Assembly: GCA_002118135.1 (NCBI GenBank)
Contig: BDIU01000021.1
Coordinates: forward strand, 62,001 to 126,000
From: Trebouxia sp. TZW2008
Taxonomy: Eukaryota > Chlorophyta > Trebouxiophyceae > Trebouxiales > Trebouxiaceae
Direction of reading: 5' to 3'
Length of the DNA: 64,000 nucleotides
A program made the position numbers and the translations under genes. Position 1 is the stretch's first letter. The number at the start of each line of letters is the position of its first letter. The notes below the pieces were generated by a model, which ran no database searches, was not told the DNA's origin, and saw nothing but the letters and a program-made list of their open reading frames with translations. Positions 37,501 through 47,800 of the stretch are shown piece by piece.

Positions 37501-39511
37501 ATCCAGTTTATTGATTGAGCACATTGTAGTGCATGCAGATTGCCGGGATCATGAGTGGTGATACTGTTCTAGTGGGCAAGTTTCTGAATTCAGATGCCAT
37601 TGTAGAGCCAGTCATTCAATTAGTCATTCACTCAAAGATCGTGCTGTGTTGGTTCCATTGCTGAGATTCTGGTGTTTGCAGATTGCAGGGATCACGAGTG
37701 GTGATGCTGCTCTGGTGGGCAAGGCTCTGAACTCAGATGCCATTGTAGAGCCAGTCATTCAATTAGTCATTCACTCAAAGACCGTGCTGTGTCAGTTCCA
37801 TTGCTGAGATTCTGGTTTTTGCAGGTTGCAGGGATCACGAGTGGTGATGCTGCTCTAGTGGGCAAGCCTCTGAACTCAGATTTTCTTGTTGAGCCAGTCA
37901 TTCAATCAGTCAATTTAAAAGATCATACTGTGTTGGATCCATTGCTGAGATTCTGGTTTTGGCAGATTGCAGGGATCATGAGTGGTGATGCTGCTCTTGT
38001 GGGCAAGGCTCTGGACTCAGATGTGATTGTTGAGCCAGTGAGAGGGCCCCTAGTCCCAGGTTTTGCAGCTGTCAAAGCTGCAGCCAAGGCTGCAGGTGCG
38101 CAACACTCTCGTACTGACATGTGCAACACCATCATGACTGTCACTGTCTTCATATCCATGCTTGTCAGTGGTGTTTTGAGGCCCTGCTACAGTAATCTCT
38201 CATTGTAACGACTGCTTTGGTCACCAACAAATTTGTCCATACACAGAGGGATCACCGCAGTCAGAACGCAGTGATTGGTTACTGATGGCGTGGTTGTTAC
38301 ATCGAGATTATCCTTACATCAAGTGTCCTTACAACAAGAGTTTAATGTATGCGCATTCAGGAATTGGGCATTCCCTTGAGATCTGCAAGCAAGCAGCACA
38401 TACCTACTGACACGGCCACTCATTACGATCCTCGTCATTGTTGTTGTCATCATCATCGCATGCTGGCTAGTGAGTTTGCATAATTCTGCTATGTGCGTTG
38501 AATGTGGGGCGAAAAGTAGGTCCTGTCTCCAATTGTAACAACCAATGCCCCTGCTTCTGCTGATATTGAAGCATTTCATGCTGGCGCTGCAAATGTGAAC
38601 GAGCTTGTCAGAAGCATGCCGCAACTTTCCTGCAGCGCAGCAGCAAAGGACTGGCCCTCAAGCTGCAGTAGATTGGCACATGTGGCTAATGGCATAGCAA
38701 GTCATCCGCACTATCAACATCTGCACGCTTGCTTGTCAGGCTCACTGGCCCTGCTGAGTGCATACAGACTTTGCGCAGCACGTGCAGCACAGACAGGAAT
38801 GCAGCCAATGGCAAAGAATTTAGTCTGTGTTTGATTGAATCTGTTTGACTGATTCTGTTTTGTTGAGTCTTACATGTGCTGCAGGTGCTGCAGGTGCTTT
38901 TGAGTTCACTATCAGCGGAGCAGGGCCAACCTGTGTGGCTGTGGCTGACACTCAGCAGATAGCATGGGGTGAGGACGTGCTCCATTAAAGGCGCAAATTC
39001 GCTTGCAATCTATGTCACAGGACATAAGACATGTTGTATTGCTGTATGTTGCTGCAGGCGCCTTTGGGTGCACTATCAGCGGAGCAGGGCCAACCTGTGT
39101 GGCTGTGGCTGACACTCAGCAGATAGCATGGGGTGAGGACGTGCTCCATTCAAGGCGCAAATCCGCTTGCAACCTACGTCACAGGACATAACATACGTTG
39201 TATTATTGTATGTCGCTGCAGGTGCATTTGGGTGCACTATCAGTGGAGCAGGCCCAACCTGTGTGGCTGTGGTCGACAATCAGCAGCTGACTTGGAGCTG
39301 AGACATGTCGCATTGAGTTTGTACTGTTGCAGGGGCATTTGGGTGTACTATCAGTGGAGCAGGCCCAACTTGTGTGGCTGTGGTTGACAATCAGCAGCTA
39401 GGGCAAAAGGTAGCAGCAGCCATGGTGCATGCCTTTGAAAACGATGGCAAACTCGAAGTCAACTCAGTAAATGTTGCAAGGTTGGATCAGCAAGGGGCGC
39501 GTGTGCTATAG
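34503..39511 (+). CDS. Homoserine kinase (plastid-targeted)
   Basis: Six exons give 371 residues with consistent phases: 34503-34751, 34858-35049, 35573-35769, 36576-36744, 37966-38095, 39333-39511. The first ~60 residues are a Ser/Arg/Thr/Gln-rich transit-like extension before AKAFAPATIANLGPGFDWMG. The GHMP-kinase ATP loop is in exon 3 (GLPLGSGMGSSAASAAAGA). Exon 4 holds DLFFVLVNPKFEAPTAQMR. Exons 5-6 hold SGDAALVGKAL and the C-terminal motif GCTISGAGPTCVAV. It phosphorylates homoserine to O-phosphohomoserine, the substrate of threonine synthase, which is the divergent neighbour. Exons 3, 4, 5 and 6 all have tandem partial copies in their introns, and two MITE-like elements sit in introns 3 and 5. 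Confidence 0.93.
35770..36240 (+). repeat. Three extra copies of homoserine kinase exon 3 end
   Basis: The last ~75 bp of exon 3 (ACAGTCAGCGGATACCATGC ... ATACTAGTAAG|GTGAGTC) recur at about 35870-35945, 36018-36098 and 36158-36220. The first copy keeps a donor (GTAAG|GTAAGCC). The second has an in-frame TGA before the donor, and the third diverges before it. Spacing is about 145-180 bp. Confidence 0.85.
36285..36345 (+). repeat. Copy of homoserine kinase exon 4 start
   Basis: AGCAGGTTGTTAAAGCCTCTGGACATACAGCAGC (36306-36339) repeats the acceptor and start of exon 4 at 36572. The MITE-like element lies between copy and exon. Confidence 0.8.
36365..36542. mobile_element. MITE-like element with 21-bp terminal inverted repeats (copy 2)
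   Basis: TACAGTAAACTCTCTTTGTAA at 36365-36385 is matched exactly in inverse by TTACAAAGAGAGTTTACTGTA at 36522-36542. Internal GATGTAAGGACAAT and AGTAAGGACAATTCGG motifs repeat. No ORF. Terminal TA dinucleotides would fit a Tc1/mariner-type target duplication. Confidence 0.8.
37300..37965 (+). repeat. Tandem copies of homoserine kinase exon 5 start
   Basis: After GCAG acceptors at about 37412, 37541, 37681 and 37824 the sequence ATTGCAGGGATCAYGAGTGG recurs, followed by the fifth, functional copy at 37966. The last units are 141-144 bp each and nearly identical, reading IAGITSGDAALVGKALNSD before turning into TCAGTCATTCA-rich sequence. Another decayed piece (GTTGAGCC...GTCAGTCAG) precedes the array near 37303. 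The copies carry about 65-70 bp of the 130-bp exon. Confidence 0.9.
38188..38349. mobile_element. MITE-like element (copy 3)
   Basis: TACAGTAATCTCTCATTGTAA at 38188 and TTACAACAAGAGTTTAATGTA ending at 38349 are imperfect inverted repeats closely related to those of the element at 36365. Internal CTTACATCAAGTGTCCTTAC motifs are shared. 162 bp, no ORF. Confidence 0.7.
38884..39332 (+). repeat. Three extra copies of homoserine kinase exon 6 start
   Basis: After GCAG acceptors at about 38885, 39057 and 39221, the ~65-bp start of exon 6 (GTGCATTTGGGTGCACTATC, encoding GCTISGAGPTCVAV) is repeated. The functional copy begins at 39333. The first two units are 172 bp and almost identical over their intron part too (AGATAGCATGGGGTGAGGAC). 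Copies 2 and 3 keep the GHMP motif but soon meet stops. Confidence 0.9.
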
Positions 39512-39784
39512 CAGTGCAATGAGCAACAGGTCTCAACCATGAGTCTCAGCATGGAATGCGACAATGGTATGTTGCCCTAGCTGGGTTAAGGTCAATCCTG
39601 TGAAGCTGAATGGTGTCAGGTTTTTAACAGATGCTATCACAGTCAGGGCTTGAAGGCTGACACTCATTTTAGCACCCCATGCCATTGCTGTGTTCGTGTT
39701 CAGGTCTAAGGATGTCTGAAAGTTTCCTGGAAAGTCCCCAGAGGCGATATGCCTGGTTCGTGCTTGATGCTGTCAATGATGATA

Positions 39785-40150
39785 CTATAAACTATACTGG
39801 ACAACACGATTTGACAAGCTCGCCGTGATCCAGACATGCGACCTGCAGAAAACCATTTTCATTCTTTTGTTTTGAACAATCTTGGACTCTTGCAGCCCTC
39901 GTGCCGAAGGCCACAAATTTTCATAGCAATTTTGAGCAGCTTGAGACTCGTTGGTCACTTGGGCATCAAAGCAGCTGTGACATGACGCACTCTCAAGCTG
40001 AAGCAGATGCCGCTCAAGCTGTGCGGAGGGTGCAGGCTGCATGCTCTGCATCATGCTTGCCCATTCATCAGCGGCAGAGGATGCTTTGCTAATTTTTTTG
40101 AGCCTGGTAGTCATTATGACATCTGCCATAGAGATCACTGTCGAGAACAT
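39785..40150 (-). CDS. Hypothetical ~120-residue ORF divergent from the SnoaL-like gene
   Basis: An unspliced frame from the ATG at 40150 ends at 39785, with its start 47 bp from the SnoaL-like gene's start on the other strand. The middle part has paired cysteines (ASCHSCFDAQ ... AAQNCYENL), which might suggest a small mitochondrial or disulfide-linked protein. The C-terminal ~35 residues look like read-through past a splice donor. No family assigned. Confidence 0.3.
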   Translation of the reverse strand: MFSTVISMADVIMTTRLKKISKASSAADEWASMMQSMQPAPSAQLERHLLQLESASCHSCFDAQVTNESQAAQNCYENLWPSARGLQESKIVQNKRMKMVFCRSHVWITASLSNRVVQYSL

Positions 40151-40197
40151 AATGATCGCATGCAACTTGCGCTTGGACCGTTTTGCTAGTACCAAGC

Positions 40198-40852
40198 ATG
40201 TCTACAATGAGCCTGGATAAGCAATACGTCGCTGAAGTTTTTCACAACCTGGAAGTCAAGGGACAGGCTCCAAAGTTTTTAGAGAAGGTTGCAGACGATG
40301 TGGACTGGACAGTGAAAGGCACGCATCCACTGGCAGGCCACTACACCAGCAAGAAAACGTTTCAGGTAAACATCAATGCTGACTTTTCTACACAGGAGAA
40401 GCTCCGCGAGCACAGAAAGCACGCAATCTTGAAGTCGACCAGCAGAAAGCGCTGCTTATTAATGCCCTGCTCAGCCGGATCGAGGATTGTACACGCTCGC
40501 AGACTTGAGCGTTGATGGGTGCTGACGGACTGCAGGAAGACGCTCTAGCAAGAGTCGGTGCCAATCTGAAGGAACCCTTGGTCATGAAGGTCACCAGGAT
40601 CTTGATCGACAAGGACTGGGCAGTGGTTGAGATGTTTGCAAACGGCGCTGTGGCGAAGGACGGCTGGCAATTCGACAACAACTACTGCTGGATCTGCCGC
40701 TTTGACAAGGTAGGCATTGCATCCGTGATCATTACAGCTGAAAGCTGTGCTTGACACCTGAACTCTTCAAGTAACACCTGCAGGGAGTGATTGTTGAGGC
40801 TAGGGCCTATCTTGATTCTGCAATGGTGGCTCGACTGATCAATCGGGCTTGA
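40198..40852 (+). CDS. SnoaL-like / NTF2-fold protein
   Basis: Three phase-0 exons, 40198-40365, 40536-40709 and 40784-40852, encode 136 residues. The pattern of an N-terminal helix (KQYVAEVFHNLEVKG), a DDVDWTVKGTHPLAGHYTSK segment, a strand with EMFANGAVAKDGW and a final DKGVIVEARAYLDSAMVARL matches SnoaL-like proteins of the ketosteroid-isomerase/NTF2 superfamily. Members are small dimeric proteins that bind or isomerise hydrophobic ligands; the ligand here is unknown. All junctions are in frame and the length is typical. Confidence 0.8.
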
Positions 40853-41866
40853 GGGTCAGTCGCTGCTGAAAGCAATGCTGGACCCGTCTGGCATACTTAT
40901 GACCTAGTAGGCTTGCTGCAAAGGCCAAGAAATTTGCAGTATTTCAAAAGGGCAGCAGCAGCTCATGTCGCCACATACATTGGTGGTTCAGCTGTTACAG
41001 TCAGGAGGTCTGCACACATGCAGCTGCAAAGTCTATGACCATAGACATGGTTCTCGCCAACATTGCTGTTTTCACTGATCAACTGTCATACTCACTCAGT
41101 TGATGCAAATATGTTTACAGCTCCATTTCAGCCTAGCATGGACGTGCATCATTCAGTTGGCCTGCAAGGTCTGTGTGAGACAGGTTATGCACAGATTGCA
41201 AGAGAGTAGCTAGAGCATTTGCTCCTGATGTTAGATGCAGTCACAACCAATGCACAGTGACCTTACGGAAGTACAGCCAGTGATACGTTTGAGGCAAATG
41301 TAGACTGTAGGTTCCTGTCTGTTTTTGCGTGTCTGAAAAGCTTCTCAGGCTGATGCTGTCTCGAGCTTATTCTGATTCTGGCAAAGCCCACAGCCTTTTT
41401 AACACATCTCAAATGTGGCATGCTATGTGCATGTCAAATCGACCTTGAGTTCCATGCTGTCAAATTGAACTTGTTACAGCAAGTCACATAAAGCACCGTG
41501 CCCTGGTGTGGGGCATCACCCATTGCAGTTGGCACCAGCTTGACTTTCGGTCATCAGTCTGACGCACTCCATTATCATTATCAATCACAAACGGACTGGA
41601 CCTTCACTATTGATGATTGGCACATTCTGACATTTGTTGCAAGCAGCCAAGCAACTTTTGGGAACTCGCTTCGAGATCAACAACAGCTAAGAGAACACCC
41701 AGGAAAAGTATGCAGGTCTACACTGATGTCATGACATACGCACTGTAATGCGACACAGTCAAGTCTGTTGCAAAAAGGCAGCAAACAGCACCAGATACTT
41801 CAAACAGTGAGTCAAGCTTCTGTCAAGGGTCAAATGAAATGGAAGAGGGGTAAGTCCATAGCATGA
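40853..41866. other. Intergenic stretch between convergent genes
   Basis: About 1 kb between the SnoaL-like gene (+) and the lipase gene (-). No gene recognised; presumably both 3' untranslated regions. Confidence 0.4.
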
Positions 41867-44800
41867 TCACAAATTGGGGTTGTCTACAACAATTTCCTTG
41901 AGATTGCCCTCAAATTTGTCAGCATCCTTTGCCTTCTGTGCCTGATTGGATGTCGATTTGGCAAGCCTTTGAGGGTGATTCTCAGCCACAAACCGCAGTG
42001 CAGGAATTAACGCCTTCTCACTCAAGTGATCTTCCAGCATCTGCAGTTTGCATCCAGTTCAGCACACAATGGTTTGAGCAGGATCAGGCAGCAATTGATT
42101 AGATGCCAGGAACTTCTTCTTCTTTGCCCAATATGCACGCTCAGAGCTTCACAACAGCAATGTGCACCTTTTGGACTCAAACAGCATTAAGGGCCTCCCA
42201 ACTTAATGAGTTTTGAATGCTGCAAGTTGCTGAATACCATACACTTGGTGTAAATCTGACAGCAATCCAGGAATGTAGTGGCTAGTGCCCAAGTAGGCAA
42301 GATGCCATCCTGCCCTTACAAGACACAGGTGTAATGTCCATGTGACCACTGGTGAGGGTCTGTTGCGGGTCCAACGGCTTTGCAGCCTTCCGTGGGGTGG
42401 ACCCACACTATTGAGTCAGGGAGCATGAGACATGGCTGGTGACAGACAGCAACACCTCACCCACAACTTCCGTGAGTCTGAGTGCTCTTACAGAGCGCTA
42501 TGTGCAAACCTCCAAAGGCTGAGATTACACAGCATAAGACCCATGCACAGAAGCAACAACTTACCCTCTTTGAGACCAGAATCCCTTCTCCCACAACTTC
42601 CCTAGGGCTGACCCACACTGCGTCCCACTTCTTCTCCAGCCTGCCCTCACCTCCAGACTTCCTCTTCTTCCTGACCTTGATGGGACGCAAGAAGATGATG
42701 CGGCCAGGGGGGTACATGTTCAACGCGCGCCCCTTCCTTTCCTGAGCTATGTGATACCTGCAGTGGCAAAAGTTTGCTGAAAGGAGGGAAGCTGACACAG
42801 GTGTAAAGCAACTACAGTAGCTATGCAAGTGTGGGAGTGCAAATGACAACTCAAGTGCCAAAGCAGTTCCTGTGCAGCATGCTGCCTGCTGGCCCAAATG
42901 CAATGGTGCTCCAACATGATGTTGTTGCAGAACAGTGACACATGCAAAACAGTTACAGGTGCAGAACAGTCACAGGTGCAGGACAGTCACAGGTGCAGGA
43001 CAGTCAGAGGTGCAGGACAGTTTCAGGGGCAGAACAGTTACAGGTGCAGGACAGTGCCTCAGCCAGAGCACGACATGGCATAAATCTTGATCAAGACCAT
43101 ACCCACCTTTCTAGGAGCGCTCTGGCTTCTTTAGGGATCTTATTGTAGGGGCAGAAGAGGGAGTCAGGGGCAGGGCGGCGCTCCTTCCACCACCAGCCCC
43201 CCATGATCACATGCAGCTTGTGATACCTGCACACCACGCCAATCAGCACGCTGCATCTTTGCTCATACTACTCATCCACTTGCACCAGTCTACCGGTTTG
43301 GTAGGCCAAATTGAAGCGGACATCTGTTTGTTGCAGCTCACACAGCATGCTATGTCTTCTGGAGCTGTGCAGACAATGTAAGCCGTAAGGAAATCTAATT
43401 GTTGCAGCTCACATAGCATGCTAAGTGCAGACAATGTAAGTCTTGAAAAGGACGACACAGTGTGAATAAAGTGATCTTGCTGCTGACACTGTGGCTGGCT
43501 ATGCCAATGACTAATGCTGTACAAATCTTGATGTTCCTCAACCCTGCTGGGTAAACTCAGTGTTGCGGGTTGTCAGAGTAATATGCCTCTGCTAAGCGTT
43601 TGCCATCATGGAATGCTAAGAGCACCACCCATGTGACCCTTTTAGCCCAGCAAGCCTAGGAATCAGATGATGTTGACTACAATCTGATGTAATTCAGCCA
43701 TCATGTCAATTCATAAGACCTGCTGATACAGCGGATGACATACAAGACTCATGATAATGCTTCAGGTGATTATTGAAGGACAGCAGCTGTATGATGCAAT
43801 TATCAAACCATGCAATTGTTGAATTTGCTTCCCACTGCCACGTGACTGTCCTCAACAACAAATGCAAGAAAACAGTATGGCATGGAGAGCTTCGCTACAA
43901 TACAAGCTGCCAATGACTGAAGGGTTGCCAGCATTGTTGTAGATCTTGCCCAACACTGCCGGATAGATGCAGGTTTGCAAATTGTCAAAGTGACATACCT
44001 CTGCCCTCAGCATCTGCCATTCTGCAATGCTGACGTCAGAGAGTCTGTCAACGTGGCAGCGTGTGAAGCCTGACCTATCAAGTGATGATGACCAAAACCA
44101 GATGCGATCCAGCTATAATGTCAACATGCTTGAGTTATGACACCTGACAATGCAATTGATGATAATGCTTGGGGATAATTGAGGTGACTGTTGAGTGACA
44201 GCAGCTGTATGGTGCAGTGATCACACCATGCAATTGGTGGAATCGCTTCTTCTTCCTAGTGCCAGGTGAATGACCACAACAACTAATGCAAAAAAATTAG
44301 TATGGCATGGAGAGCTTCACAACACTACGAGCTGCCAATGACTCAAGGGATGCCAGCATTGTTCTTGATCTTGCCTGACACTGCCTGATACATTCGGCTT
44401 TGCAGGTTGTCAAAGTCACATGCCCGTGCCCTCGGCTTTTGCCATCACAGAACGCCGAAAGCTACAAGCATGTCAGATTGACAGCCTGCCAAGCCAGACC
44501 TATCAAATAATGTCGACCAAAGTCAAATGTAATCCAGCTACAAGGCCAAGCTGCCTGGGTTATGATCCCCAGTGATACAGTTGACAACACAACAGACTAG
44601 ACGGCAGATTTAGGGGTTGCCAGGATTGTTGCTGATCTTGCCCAACACTGCCTAACAGACTCAGTGTTGAATGTTGTTGGAGCGACATGCCTGTGCCCTC
44701 AGCGTTTGCCATCCTGGAATGCTGAGCGCAGCACACATGTGACCCTTACAGCCCGGCAAGCCTAGCTATCAGGTAATGTGACCAAGGTCAAATATGATCC

Positions 44801-47800
44801 AGCAGTAGCATCCTCTTGCCTGAATTGCAATGACTTGCAATACACTTGACAATACAAGAGACTATACGGCAGACTCAGGGGCTGCCAGCATTGTTCCTGA
44901 TCTTGCCCAACACTGCCTGATAGATTCAGCTTGGCCTGCTGCCCGAACGACATGCCTCTGCCCACAGCGTTTGCCATCATGCAATGCTGTGGAGAGCGAC
45001 ATATGACTCTTACAGCCCAGCAAGTCTGGCCTATCAGGTGATGTTGACCAAGATCAGATCAGATTCAGCTATCATGCCGTCCTGTCTGGATTGCAATACC
45101 TGATGATATAGTTGGCAATACAACAGACTGCGCAGCAGATGCAAGGATTGCCAGCATCCTTGCTGAGCTTGCCCAACACTGCCTGATAGATTCAGCTTGG
45201 CATGCTGTCAGAGTGACACGCCTCTGCCCTCAGCGTTTGCCATCAGGCAATGCTAAAGTCAGAACCTATGTAACTTTGACATAGCGCCAAGCCTGATCTA
45301 TCAAGTGATGATCAGAATCAAGAGTGATCCAGCTATACCACCGTCCTGCCTGGACTATGGTGCGTGACAGTACAGTCGGCAACATGAAAGACTGAAAGGC
45401 AAACTCAGGGGTTGCCAGCATTGTTTTTGATCTGGCTCAACACTGCCTGATAGTTTCAGCTTGGCATGCTGTCAGAATGACATGCCTGTGCCCTCAGCAT
45501 TTGCCATAATGGTATGCTGAAGCCATAAACTATGTCGCTCTGACAGCCTGCCAAGCCTAACCTATCAGGTGATGTCGACTAAGGTCACACAGTGTGACAC
45601 AGGTCTAATGCTTGCCTGGATCATGATGCCTGAGGACACATTTGGCAACACAAAAGACTGAATGACAGACCCAGGAATGGCCAGGATTTGTTGTTGGTCC
45701 TGCTCAAGACCGCCTGATAGATTCAACTTTGCAGGTTGTCAGAGTGACATGTCTTTGCCCTCAGCATATGCCATTGTGGCATGCTGAAGGCATCAAACAC
45801 GGATTTCTTACAGCCTGCCAAGTCTGCCTGATCAGGTGATGTTGACCAAAAGCAACCATGATTCAGCTAACATGCCGTTATGTCTAAATTGCAATACCTG
45901 ATGATGCAGCTGGCAACACAAAAGATTGATTGGGATACTCAAAGGTTGGCAGCATTGTTCTTGATCTTGTCCAAGACTGCCTAACAGATTCAGTGTTGCA
46001 TGTCGTCAGAGTGACATGCCTGTGCCCTCTGCATTTGCCGTCATAAAATGCTGAGCGCAGCACATATGTGACTCTTACAGCCCGGCAAGCCTAGCTGTCA
46101 GGTAATGTCGACCAAGGTCAGATGCAATCCAGCTATGACGCCGTCTTGCCTGAAGTATGATCCCAAATGACAGAGTTGGCAACACAAAAACACTGAACGG
46201 CAGACTCAGGGGTCGCCAGCATTGTTCTTGTTTCTGCCCAGTTCTGCCTTCTAGACTCAGCCTTGCAGTTTGTCAGAGTTACACGCTTTTTTCTCCAGGC
46301 CCCGTCATGTAACGCTGAAGCTGTCAAGTGTGACTTTGATACTCAGCAAAGCCTAGCTAGCAGGTGACAATGAACCAGAACCAGAATGAGTCGCCGCGGT
46401 GCCAGTCTACTCACATATAATGACTCATGCTACAGCAGAGCCTATGCAACAGCACAAGTCTGTTGGTCACATTGCTTCAGGCAATGGAACAACAGCAGCC
46501 ATGTAACGTGTGCAAGTGCATTCCAATCATGCACTTGGTGACATCAAGACAGCAGCCACCCAGCTACCATCTGCCCTCCCATCTGCCTTCAGAACAATAT
46601 AAAAGGGAAGATTAACGGCGCGCCAGGGCAGTAACAGTTCCATGCTTTCTTCTACACTGTTTCCATTTTCCCGTCCAAACAGGGGACATAAGACAGTGTG
46701 AAAACAAGAAAAAAGGAAGAAAAGTCACATCATCATACCTGCAGCGCGCAAGGGCAGTAACCATTTCGTCCATGAGCCTGCTGAGGTTGTTCACGGTGCC
46801 ACGGCTGACAGCGTCCTTGCCCACCACCAGGCTTGTGCAGAAGGTATCCAGCACACGGTTCAGATTCCTGCTGACCAAACCACCAGGCGGGTTGAAGGCC
46901 CAGGTCCTGATATCTGCGCATTGGGCAATAGCAGTCAGGTCAGGTGTCAGGCAGGTCCAGATGGTATTCACACACTTCAGGTTGCAGCTCACTCAGCCAC
47001 CAGGCGGGTTGGACGCCCAAGTTTGGATGTCTGCACAAGCAGAATGAAGCGTCACTTGGGTCTAAAGCTGCATCACAACCGTTCAGACATGTATTGTGCC
47101 AAGTACACTTGCTAGGTGGTGCAGAAGATGTCCAGCATGCGCTTCTGTTTGCAGCTGACCAAAGCACCAGGCGAATTGAATGCCCGTGTCCAGAAATCTG
47201 CATGCACAGCACTCAGGAACAGCCAGTGTTGGGAAAAATGACAGCAACATTTGCATTGCTCAAGGTGTCCAGATGCAGTTCAGATCTTTACTGACCAGGC
47301 CACCAAGTGGCTTGAACACCCATGTCTCGATGTGTGCAGGCAGGAAGTGCAGGCAGGAAGTGACAACAACTTCAGGTGCCTGCTGAAAAGAATGCCGCGT
47401 GTCTCAATTTGCACAAAAACAGGTGACGTCAGACACTGATGCAATGTAAAGTGTGCTATTCGGAAAAGAAAGTCTTGAGTGATGTACTTTCGGCACCAGA
47501 GCCGGCCATGTTTTGTGTCCGGACTCTAGCTGTTATGTCTTAAAGGCTTGACAGCACTTTCTGCACTAAAGCCAGTCATACTACAAGACTGTTCATGTCA
47601 GCCATGTATTATGACCGGACTCTAGCGTCAGCCGAGTGATCGAATGAGGTGAATTGGTTTGATGAAATTTTTGGCTGTTGAATCATTTGACTCATTTTCA
47701 GCCGATTCAACTTATGTTCAAGATTGACCCAGCAGAGTCAATCAATCCATTCAGCTCATTCTGCACAATTCATCGGACTCATTTTAGCCAATTCAACCCA

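Noticed and set aside
42927..43062. Short Gln/Val/Asp repeat peptide frames
   Set aside because: Frame through a 17-bp minisatellite inside a lipase intron; not coding.
46612..46992. The full 126-codon minus-strand frame as a separate gene
   Set aside because: Only 46913-46739 matches the lipase family; both ends read into introns with good splice sites.
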